Part shown: positions 26,001-38,000 of the stretch, piece by piece | Layout: every line of letters begins with the position of its first letter | How positions within the stretch are numbered: the first letter of the stretch is position 1 | Origin: Notospermus geniculatus | Taxonomy: Eukaryota > Nemertea > Pilidiophora > Heteronemertea > Lineidae | Direction: 5' to 3' | DNA length: 64,000 nt | NCBI GenBank assembly: GCA_002633025.1 | Contig: NMRB01000208.1 | Span: forward strand, 361,017-425,016 | Program-made: the position numbers and the translations under genes | Notes under the pieces: model-generated | What the model was told of the DNA's origin: nothing | Seen by the model: only the letters and a program-made list of their open reading frames with translations | The model's database searches: none

Positions 26001-29000
26001 CACTGGGTTGGACATAATAGTCTAATGACAGAAGGAGGTACATATCAGTTATGAGCAATCTGGGTCAAGTCATTCCCAGAAAAGACTTTGATGATTTTTG
26101 GGTTATGCCACCTGGCGGCCATATTGGATGTCCGATCGGGCTGGAACTTCACCTGCACATACAGGTCATCTGCAGGGGACCACATAGCACATTGGAGCGC
26201 TTTGGGTCAAGTCATTCCTGAGTTACAGCACTTGGATGATTTTCGGGTTACGCCACCTGGCGGCCATATTGGATGCCCGATCGGGCCGAAACTTCACGTG
26301 GGCATAAAGGTCATCTGCAGGGGGCCACATAGCACATTGGAGCGCTTTGGGTTAAGGCGTTCCTGAGTTACAGCACTTTGATGATTTTTGGGTTACGCCA
26401 CCTGGTGGCCATGTTTGAAGTCAAATCAGGCCGAAATTTGACATGCGTGTAAAGGTCATCTAGATGGAGGTAAATATCAAATTTGAGCACTCTGCGTCAA
26501 GCCGTTCCTGAGTAATAGCACTTACTTGATTTTCAGGTTACGCCACCTGGCGGCCATATTGGATGTCCAATCGGGCCGAAACTTGGTATTTTTTAAGGTA
26601 CCCCTCCAATGCATGTTTATGCAAGATATGAAGTTGCTCGGTGAAATAATGACAAACTGTGGCAGGTTCGTCACTTTTGTCGAACTTTGACCTCTGTGAC
26701 CTTGAAAAGTAGGTCAAATCAAAAACCCGTTATATATGTTATGTATCCTTATTAGCTACACCTATGATAAAAATTTGGAGATGATCTAGTCATTAGTTCA
26801 GGAGTTATTGCACTTTTTGTGTTTTTGGTTTCCGCCACCTGGTGGCCAAACAGAGAGTCGAATGGGACCGAAACTTGGTGTCGTGGGTCATCTGACCTAG
26901 GGGTATATATGTACCAAGTTTCAGATCAATAGCTCCAGCGGTTACGAAACGTGCCCTGCTAACGGACAACGACGGACGACGACGACGACGACGGACGACG
27001 ACGGACGCTGCACCATCGTAATAGCTCACCCCAGTGAGCTAAAAATAGCCTCACTCCAGTAACTTCACAGAATGCCGTGTATCTGGTATCCTGTTTCTCA
27101 ATAGCATGATAGAAATCCCAACGGCCAAGTCAACAAGTTGCGCCGAGCGTTTTCCGATAAGATTTGAGCTCAACTTACAATCATCCCTCCGTTGAGTTCA
27201 TCGGAGGGCCTTCACAAAAAGAAATGATTTTCAAAATGTCATGCTATGGGGGCTTTTTAAATTTCTTTGTAGAGGTGATATTTGAGCTGGAATTATTGTT
27301 GCTTGTCTCCTGGGGGCCATCTCAAAGGTTTTTACGGCAAGAAGCAGGACATTTTGCATTTTGGAGAGAAATGTCAAAGTAGCCTACGCTGCGGACAACT
27401 TCTTTTTGGTGATGCTAGGCATACAGTACAGGTCACAATTGACATCCCTACAGCTTCGCGTAAGTTACTCGTAAGTTACGCGTAACTCACGGCTTTGGTT
27501 TCGCGTAACTCGCCAAAATCACGTAACTCGCCTCGTAAATCACTGCGTAGCTAGCAAAATTCGCGTAACTCACCTCATAAGTTATGCGTAACATAGCTCG
27601 TGCATTGTTGCGTAAGTTACGCGTAAATTACGTGAATTTAGGGATGTCAGTTGTGACCTGTACTGTATGTCACACATCATGCAACATTGGTTCTTCTTAC
27701 CTTTGGCATCACATTTTGTGTCTTTGTTAAAGAACATCACAAGCAGGACTAGGCGTTGGACTTCATGATATCGCGAGTCAAAATGGTGTAGTGGTTTCGT
27801 CCCTGTCAAAGCAGCAGGAGGTACTGGGTTAAAATTCTTTAGCCGGTGACTCCAACAAATCCATCTCTATCTCATTTGCATCGCCCACCAGTGGCTGTCT
27901 TTCAACACCACCTCTAGGGGTTATTGTAAACATATGCTTCATTCATCAGCAAAAATATCAAACTACCTTGTCTTACGCCTACTTCACTGAAGCAAGCAGG
28001 CAGTTTTTTAATAGCCTTGAGGCATGCCACTGAATTTCGACTCAAAGTTGTAGCTGGTGAACAAGTGTTGCAACTCGTTAATTGAATACACCAATGAATT
28101 TATTAGGCTCAGTCTTGAAGATGAAGTCTGATTCAAGCTTTAACATTGAAATCCGGGTCCAAGCTTGAAGACTGAATTCTGGGTTTGAGCTTGAAGATTG
28201 AAGTCTTTGGTTTCAAGCTTGAAGATTGAAATCCGGAATCAAGCTTGAAGATTGAAGTCTTGGGGTTCGAGCTTGAAGATTGAAATCCGGGGTTGAAGCT
28301 TGAAGATGAAGTCTGGATTCAAGCTTGAAGATTGAAGTCTGCCTGTGGGTTCAAGCTTGAAGATTGAAGTCGTTGGTTTCAAGCTTGAAGATTGACATCT
28401 GGGTTCAAGCTTGAAGATTGAAGTCGTTGGTTTCAAGCTTGAAGATTGACATCTGGGTTCAAGCTTGAAGATTGAAGTCTGGGATCAAGCTTGAAATTTG
28501 GAGTCCTGATTCAAGCTTGAAGATTGAAGTTCAGATTCGCGATAGAAGTTTGGATTGAAGTCTTGGGATTCAGGATTGGAGACTGAAGTCTGGGTTCAAG
28601 CTTGAGAAGACTGAAGTCTTGATTCAAGCTTGAAGACTGAATTCTTGATTCAAGCTTGAAGATTGAAGTTTAGATTCAAACTTGAAGACTGAATTCTTGA
28701 TTCAAGCTTGAAAATTGAAATCTAGGGGTTCAAGCTTGAAGATTGAAATCTGGGTTCAAGCTTGAGAAGATTGAAGTCCTGATTCAAAAAAGCTTGGGCT
28801 TGGATACTCAGCTGTAAACAGCTCAGATGCATCTAATTCTCTCATCATGCCATCTTTCACAAACCCTATACTGTTTCCTAAACGGCCATCGAGAGTGGAT
28901 ACCTTGAAAAACAAGCCACCATATGATGTATCATCCTCAGTGGTACGGGAACACAATTTCACGGACAGGTCAAACGTTGGAATGAGTCCGGTGGGTACAA

Positions 29001-32000
29001 TACGAGAGGAGCATTTCCCAAATTGGTACTCGAAGGTTTCCAGCTGGCGAAACTGGAGGCAAGTTTGTAGGTTATGCACCTGAAATGACTCGGGTCTTCT
29101 ACGGATTGTTTTGGAATATGATAGAAATTAGGAGGGAAATATGGAGTAACTTGAACGACACCTTTATTGCAAATCAGCTCAATGGCAATTCAAGTCACCA
29201 ATGTACAACAACAATGTACAACAACAATGCCTAATGCGAGGGTCCGTGGGTTCGAATCTGGTAGGAAGCGATGTCTCTCACCTTAGAAACCCCTTTCTAC
29301 TACAATGTACAACAACAGTAGCATAATGTTATAGACATGACAGAAACCATCACGACATCATTACTGACGTTGAAATGGCGCTGATGTCACATCCAGCAGT
29401 GTGCGATGACGTCACAATAAACCACGAGTGGTGTCAAAGTCAGGGTGACCACAAGCCAGCGGTTTGGGAAGTAGCGATACCGATTCATTCCTTCTTTTTC
29501 TGACTTCCACACGACATCATGCTTCTTGATTCACTTTTCCTTTTGGTCTTTACGCTCTCCGCTGCTAGAATTGCTCTAGCAATCATATCTGGCCATTGAC
29601 ACTCCACCGTTCTCTTCAAACACTCAAGGCGACGTCCTTACGACTGCGTTCCTTAATTTCTTTTCCAATAATGACAGTATATGACTTGATATTAACTTCG
29701 GTGCATAAGGAATCGAACCCCGGGGACCGGTGGAAATTGTGTTCGGAAAAAACTGGTCTCGTTATCCTTGGTTTATGGTGTGCATGCCGCCACAGCCATC
29801 TGTTAAAAAAAGGTTGGCTTGTTCCTGTTGCAGTTATTGGCATTCACATGATTTCATGGCCATGATTCGACTCCTGCAGTTCGGGCTGTCACGAACACTC
29901 TGACACTTTCCTTTCTAGAGTATTAATAAAATACATTCAACAAGGTAGAACCTCACTTAACATAAATATTGAGTTTTTTGTCTCTTAGAACATTCATGAT
30001 GAAACGAATGCAACTAATTGATACACAGCCTCTCAACGTGAAGATTTTATTGCCTGCTCTGGCAGGTTCTCAGTAGCAGGGGAATACAACATTACAGAGT
30101 TTTCGCAACCGCCGAGTTAGCATATAATAACGTTTACCGATGGTTCCTTCCGGCTTACTCAGAGTGTAAAGCCGGCCATACACGATCAATATTATTGCAC
30201 AATATGGGGCCCAAAATAGGGGCATGTGCTTCTGGCATGATGGGTGGAAGAAAGATTGGCAATAATATTGCCCATTTTGGTCCTTATATTGTGCAATAAT
30301 ATTGAACGTGTATGGGTGGCTTAAGTGAATCATCGCCAAACATCTCTATGGCTGAGTTGCATATGGAGAGCCATTTCATGCAAAAAAACTAAAGTAGAGA
30401 GGTGACTACATTTAAATTCCTGTTTTGCATCCCGCTTTGAAGTCATTTGTGTTGCCACAAGTTAAACGCACCCCGCATCCCGAGTGACCGAAATTGACAT
30501 CAGTTATGATGTTGCTACCCGACCATGCCGATCCGGGAACCAATTCAATTTACCCAGCACGCAAAATGGCATTCTGAGTTTTTTGTCAGACGCCTCTGTT
30601 TCTGAAGAGAATCTCGTCATTGCGTTCCAACTGCACCAATAAAATTGTTCTCTATGTTTTCTCTATGTTATAATCCCGGCACGGCTGGCTACCAATCAGT
30701 GAGCTCCTATCTCACCCGTGTCGATTCATGTTACCAACTTTTTATCACGCAAATTTACTGAAATATTTTATTTCTGACTTCTTATCTGGACAAATTTATG
30801 GACGTGTTGTATTTCCTTGTTCAACTCAAGTTTGCGCGAAGCAGTTTAAAAGAATTTGATGGCACATTGGGAAATCGCGGCACAAAACGTCTAAAAGAAT
30901 TTGATGCATGTGGGGAAATTTCAGTGCAACGTCGGGTGATTCAGTGCAGAGGCAAATATGTCAAGTTTGTAATTGATGAAGATATGAAATAGGGCAAACG
31001 TTTTTGAAAAGGGCTTTAACACTTTGAAACCTACCCACCAAAAGGAATCAGACGTCAAACATTTCTACCTAGGCTTATACATGCTGATCGTTTTCTGACG
31101 TTACAAATACGCTGCCTAACCACAATGTCATGACGTTCTTTTGACGCCAGGCGTGCATGCTGGTTCCTCGTTTGCAAAACAACGCTCCTCAACATTAGCG
31201 TTTTGCCAACCAGCATGCACGTGGTGTAGCTGTGACGTCAGAAAACACAATTTATAGATTGTTTTCTGACGTCACAAATACGCTGGGTTGCACAGCAACC
31301 ACAACGTCATGACGTCATTTTGACTTAGGCGTGCATGCTGGTTGGCAAAATGTTCCTCTGAGTAGCATTTTGCCAACCAGCATGCATGTATCAAAACAAC
31401 ATCATCACGTCGTGGTTCCTATTTATGATGTTAGAAAATATCTATACCTGATGTCAAACTGTACCCAATATCCTGCCATCCCTTGGTGATTCAAAAGTTA
31501 TCTTCATTTTTATTGCCCCTCTAATAATCACAAAACGCGACGTAATAAAATGTTTTCACGTCTTCCAAATTTTATTAACATCATCCGTACCCATCCTGAT
31601 GCCTGTTCAGAGCATAATAACACATCTCTAATCAGGATTTTTTCCCGTAGAGAATTGATATTTTTGGTAATATCCCAGTTGAAGTGATGACATTCTCACT
31701 TGGGGCTACTTTGTCTGGTTTATCAGACATCAAGAACGTAATTAAAACGTTATCTTTTTTCACCAACTTATCATTTCGCATCTTAAGGCTTCGAGTTTTC
31801 GTTTTTGGATCTCAGACGCCAGTGTTTGGCACATTTTGCTGTCTGAGTTTAGACTCCAGGGAACTAGTCTAAGTACAAAACTATTATATCACACCAAAGA
31901 TAAGTACATGTACCTCATTCAGATTTTGATGAAAGGGTCCCAGGAGTCATTTGGTGCAGTAGATATATCAACACCTGTTATCTCTGAAGTTCCACAGGTC

Positions 32001-35000
32001 TGATTCATTATTCAGGTGGTAGTGAGGCCGACACTCTCAGAGCATTGATTTCACCAGGCACTCTTTGAAGAGCTTTTGCAGTGGCTCATTGCAATGCCAT
32101 TTTGACCAGCGGTCCACCAATGTCAAAGACAAAGTGTGGCACGTGTAGATCATGTCATCGTTGAAGTCACACACACTCCACTTGTGCCAACGACAAAGTG
32201 CACCACGTGGATCGATGACNCTCATAACCAGCAACAAAACTATACACACTGTAATCAACTAGGCCTGAACACTCTTCCGTCTTTTTCCAATTTTCGATAC
32301 GGCCCCCCACCCACCTCATAACCAGCAACAAAACTGTACACTCGTCAAAAGCATGTGTGCTTCCAGTGACGGCAGACCATTTATTGAGGTAGCGAGGACG
32401 GAATACAATCACGTCTAATCAGGCAATCGGAAGATTCATAATGAAAGCTACAAGAGCAATCTGTGGAAATCGACAACGATGAGATGAATTGGAATTTGAT
32501 CGTGTTGATTTACTCTTTGTAAATTTCACCGGATTCTTGAAAAGGGTAAAATGTGTCCAAAGAAATTTAGTTTGTTGCTAGGAAACGAAATCATCAAGGA
32601 ATTTGACAAATCATTGTTGTTGCTTGCATAGTGTTTTTGCAGGTTGACATTTTTTCTCAAAATTAGTGTTCACACTCCAGTTGACTTCTAATTTAGTGTT
32701 TCTTGTGGGTGTTCTCATTCACATCAGTCTGTTGACTGGCGTGAACTAACTGATTAGTGTTGTGGTAGGAATTAGTGTTCAGTTATTTCATGGAATGGAG
32801 GGCCTACTTTGACAAAATTGACGTGAAAAGGTGTCGAATCTCAGTGTCTTTCTCTTGGAATGACAATAACTTCATGGCACAGCATTGCATGGATTTACGC
32901 TTTTGATAAGTTCTCAAAGGATTGTACAATCAGTTGAGCATGAAATTTCTTTGAAAAGGTTGTGAGGTAAGAATCCTGTTATACTAATCTCGTAAACTAT
33001 TCCACAGTTTTACTGGACACTGTGAATCATAAGGGCCTATTCTAGGCCTATTGGTCAGAGGTTTATGGGCAGTCGCCGCACACTGAAATTTTGCTCAAGT
33101 TCGCCAAAAAAATTTCATTTAGGTAGGCCTGTGGGTTAAATCGGGAAGTTAAGATTTGCCTTGTGAATAAGCCGGACAATGAGAACCTGAAGGGTCAGGC
33201 GTGGATCCAGAGGGGGGCATACCAGGCGCACGCCTTCCCTTTTTGGCCAATAAATCTGTAAAATCGACTGTGAAATTCTGGAATTGGGCACAAATACAAT
33301 GTTCCTAGCAAAAGGCGCCCCCTTTTTTCCAAATCCTGGATCCACCCCTGAGGGTAGACCTCTCTTTGTAGACCATGTCGTCAATGTTGCAGGATTCTGA
33401 GGAATGCCACTGTACCAATATGGACGGCTTTTTCCTAACCTTTTTGCTTGTGTAGTTTTTTTTTCATTTTCACTTCCACAAAACGTAGTGAAACCTCCCC
33501 AATGTAGCACTCTTGACTGACAGACTCAACACAAATTAAGTTAACAAAATGTCAATTTGCGACTCCAAAATCAATTTTAAAATGTTTTTGGGAGTTTTTC
33601 ATAAATTGGCTGTCATTAATAAGTCATACTCTGCCCACTCTGAAGTCGTTACGTCAATAGCTGATAAAACATTACATACAAACAGTAAATGTCATTTGTT
33701 CACTCACAAACAATAAACATGATAAACTCAAGGAAAACATAACAGCAAATGAAAAACAATGTCAGAATTTAAGTGCTTTACAAATTACATGTATTGGAAA
33801 TAGCAATGTAGATATTTTCTAGTTCCCTTTGAAAGTTAGGCAGTTTTAAAAGGAAGAATGCATAATAAACCCCTCTGTACACACAGACATAGGGTCGTAT
33901 TTTAGAATGTTCCTTAACTTTAAGGTCGACCTTGAGTCTATTGTAAAACCATCAAGAACAATAGATTTAAGGTGGACCTTAATGTAAGGAACGTTCTAAA
34001 ATACGGCCCTTGGAGGAAGTCTAACGTGCTTGGAACCTCGCCTTGGACCTTCCTTTGAGGAGAACTCTGCCATGAGGACACCTCTATGTTATGGACACCT
34101 GTAGTTCAGTAAAAAATTGAGCATTTCTGTTCATTTTGACCTCTGTAATCAGGACACCTTTCAAAGAAGGACATCATTTGTCAGTCGGCTTTTCCATTAG
34201 CTGAGATGTTCCGTGTGATTACCAAATAATGATCAGGCTATTTGCCGTAATGGACAAAGGTCAACATCCTTCACTTCAGCGTGCAGACGAGATTTGATGA
34301 GGTTAGGATGGCCGAAGGACTATCAGAAATAATCAACAAAATCATGAGTGAATATTTTTCCCCGGTAATCGTGATAGGCCAGAAATGATCTTAATGGATG
34401 GGTTCCTGTTGACGAAATGTGGACGTCAGCAGACAGACGTACTTTTATAGACAGGATGTGAGGAAGTCCTAAGGTGTAAAGGGGGGACTCCACATAAGAG
34501 ATTTCTTCAGCATGTTGGCGCTCGATCGGCCACTTAACCATAGAAATTGTTTGTATCGCTGGTCAAGGCATAAGCTGTAAGGAGACCAACGATGGTGAAA
34601 TGCCCATCGAGAGCCAATTCGAAGGGGAAAACTCTGTGAATCAGCGGCTTAAAACTTCTGACATAAAATGGATATGAACTCAAAGACACTGAATACTGTG
34701 TCTTTGGTTCTGTATGTTTTAATGAAGGGCTGGGCCGGGGGAAACCAGAGCTGCAGGGCAGGGGGAGACCAGAGCTGCAGGACTGGGGGAATCCAGAGCT
34801 GCAGGGCAGGGCAGGGCTGGGGGAAACCAGAGCTGCAGGGATGGGGAAGCCAGAGCTGAAGCGCAGGGCCGGGGGAAGCCAGAGCTGCAGGGCAGAGCTG
34901 GGGGAGCCAGAGCTGCAGGGCAGGGCCGGGGGAAGCCAGAGCCCCCAAGAAAAACTGCCCCATGGCGTGACAAACATGTGATAGAACCCCTATAAAGGGT

Positions 35001-38000
35001 AGAACTGATGATAACAAGGGTTTCAAGGAGGGGTGAATGACCATCATCTCATGACAAGGACAAACCCTTCTATGAACGAAGCCCTCCTAGTTACAGACAA
35101 GCTCCTAATGCGATAGGCTGCATTTGACATGAAAGGCATTAGGGACATGGTGCGGATGAACCCTTTGATGTAACCCTTTTCATTTCCTGACCCTCCAGGA
35201 AGGAGTCACACTTGATAAGATAATTGGTAGGGTGGGAGAGATGGAACTTCCTATTGCACTGCACCCTGGGTAATCTGTGATAAAGGTCGATACAATATGA
35301 ACAAAATGGAAGAAGGCTGTGTGGGCGTGGAACTAAAATCACCACAAGCTATTTTGGCCTCTGTGCAAGATCTGAATGATCATCCTCCAATAACAGGGTT
35401 GTGGTCTTACGACTCCTCTTCATATGCTAATGAAGAGGAGCGAGCAGGGTCGGATCCAGGATTGACAGAAAGGGGGCGTAGCATGAAGGCCAAAGGGGGG
35501 GGTCTGGGGGCTCTCCCCCCCCCCCCCTCTGAAAAATCTGACAATTTCTAGTACTTTAGATGCATTTTCCGAGAGCAAAATACTCGATTTTTTATGTGAC
35601 AAATTTTTTTCTTGCTTAAAAAATCATTGCTCTGCCAAAAATAGGGGGCGTATGCCCCCATGCCCCCTGGATCCGGGCCTGGCGAGGAAAAAAAACCTGC
35701 TGTAGAAGGATGCTAAATTATGTGTATGCGCACCATGAAGTCTGTTCTTGTCAAATGTGTTTCATTATCTATTGAATATCGCCAGTAATGTAATATCTCA
35801 CGCACAGACTCTGGATCAGAAATCTTGAGTGCAGAACCTGTAGCCAGAGTCTCTTTCTGTACACAACGCAAGTGAAATTGCTGACTGGCAGAATGTATCC
35901 AATTAATTTCCCATCAATCACCAGATCAAAGCAATAATGATAAATCACAGAATAATCTGGTGCCTAATGATGCTTTCTCGTGTAAAGAAATCTCGGCATT
36001 CCTGTAGAGAAGGCTTCCGGGAATGTCGTCGGCTGAAATAAAGGCATGCAGGTGAAGGCTTTACACTGGGGCTGGTATGGCTGGGTTGTTCCTAATGTTG
36101 GTTTGTAGTGGATGGGTTAACAGTTGTGCAACGAACATTATCTGTAAAACAGCAACAAAAACATTCTGCAAATGGCAATCAAAATGATCTGCAAAATGGC
36201 AAAAAAGGCAATCTGAAAATTGCAGAAAAACAATCTGCAAACAGCAACAAAAACAATCTGCAAACAGCAACGATAACAATCTGCAAACAGCAGCAAAAAC
36301 AACCTGAAAACAGCAGCAAATACATGTACAATCTGCAAACAGCAGCAAAAGCAATCTGCAAACAGCAGCAAAAACAATCTGCAAACAGCAGCAAAAACAA
36401 TCTGCAAACAGCAACGATAACAATCTGCAAACAGNACAGCAAGAAAAACAATCTGAAAACAGCAGCAAAAACAATCTGCAAACAGCAAGAAAAACAATCT
36501 GCAAACAGCAACGATAACAATCTGCAAACAGCAACAAAAACAATCTGCAAACAGCAACAATAACAATCTGCAAACAGCTACGAAAACAATCTGCAAAATC
36601 GCAACATTTCAACTACACTGCTTTACATGTATCATATCACGTGTCTGTAAAATGTTACATCTTTTACAACAAGACACTTGTAAATAGAATACAGGCGAAA
36701 TGCCAGATTACCTCAAAGACGAAGAGTCGTTTCCACGACGGTGAAGATATTTGTCTCCTGTCTCTATCTGTGGTAGATGTACCATTGATCTTGTTGAAAT
36801 GATGTTCTGATTTGATGATCAAACTCTGTGGAGAGATTTTGATGTTATTGTGGTTGATTGGAATGAAAAGAAGCTAATTTGCCTTTGAATCATTTGAGAT
36901 GGTTGGTATCATGCAAGATTTGAGCAACTTGAAAACGAAATCGGCTTATTACTGTGAACAAGGCTGTGTGGGTAGAAGTTTTGCCGTGATCGGCGGAGGG
37001 TAGCAACGCTAATGTGGCTCAAAGAAAGGCCTTCTTCACGTGACCGTTTTCTGTGCAATTTGTCTCTATGGGCAACTGAACCATAGAACACCAAAGGCAG
37101 TCGTTTGTGTCATTTGTCTCAGCGTAAGCCACAAGGTAACCAATAATGGTGAATTGCCCATTGAGGCATCTCATGCGAGGACTCGCACATTCAGGAATGC
37201 CTTAAAGGCTAGCAGTAATGATATTGAATTGTGAGAACTGAGAGCCAATTATGGCATTTAGACTAGCGGCCAGAGCCCAAAAATTTTGGACCACCCCTCA
37301 GAGAGGTATAACAAGCCGACATTGGTCTCATTCGAACCATTTGGATCTGTAGTTTCTAAAACTGGTCCTTGTCAGGGTTTCCGCCAGAGGGTAAAATGGG
37401 TAAAATTCCGTACCCTTAAATTTTTCCAGGGTACGCATCCATACCCTCAAAAACGTTGGGTAACCATTTTTCTGGCGGAAACCCTGCTTGTGGTGATGTA
37501 AATTGTGCACAAGATTGACTTTGAAGTTCAGATCCTCTGACAACATTGGGTATATCTATTGTTTAGCAGGAGGAAACCGGAGTGCCCAGAGAAAAACCTG
37601 CACTGTCAAAGAGAGTCACTCTCTCTATCACATGAAGAGCCGATCTGACCGGAGGTCGAACCCAGAACCTCAACGGTGACAGGTGCTGATGTTTCCACTA
37701 TGCCACTCTGGCAGCAGTGCTAATAAATTCCTCCCTTATCAGCGCTGATGTCCTTATATTCTTTGTGCCTGCCCTTTTGACCTGGCTTCCTCCAGACATG
37801 ACATCATTGTTAGTCGCTTTCACAACTGCCAATACTATTGATAATCTGTTACCGGCCAATCTAGCTGTTTCCTCGTAAGTATCAGGTGCTCAATAGGTCG
37901 CCATTTCATCATCGGAAAACATCTTTTGTCGACGTTGAGCCATCCCTGAGGTGGGAAGAATAAAACGGAAGCGTTCGTGATGAATTGGCGTTCTGATTGG

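Noticed and set aside
28100-28795. CRISPR-like array
   Set aside because: Eukaryotic intron; repeat and spacer lengths are irregular and the 'spacers' are themselves repetitive. Same for 15742-15893 and 36140-36600.
34534-35047. Pro/Ser/Leu-rich antisense ORFs
   Set aside because: Derived from the CAGAGCTGCAGGG minisatellite; no domain.
36061-36612. Cysteine/leucine-rich ORFs of up to 183 codons on the - strand (and Gln/Asn-rich on +)
   Set aside because: Produced by a minisatellite whose unit length is a multiple of three; open in several frames at once.
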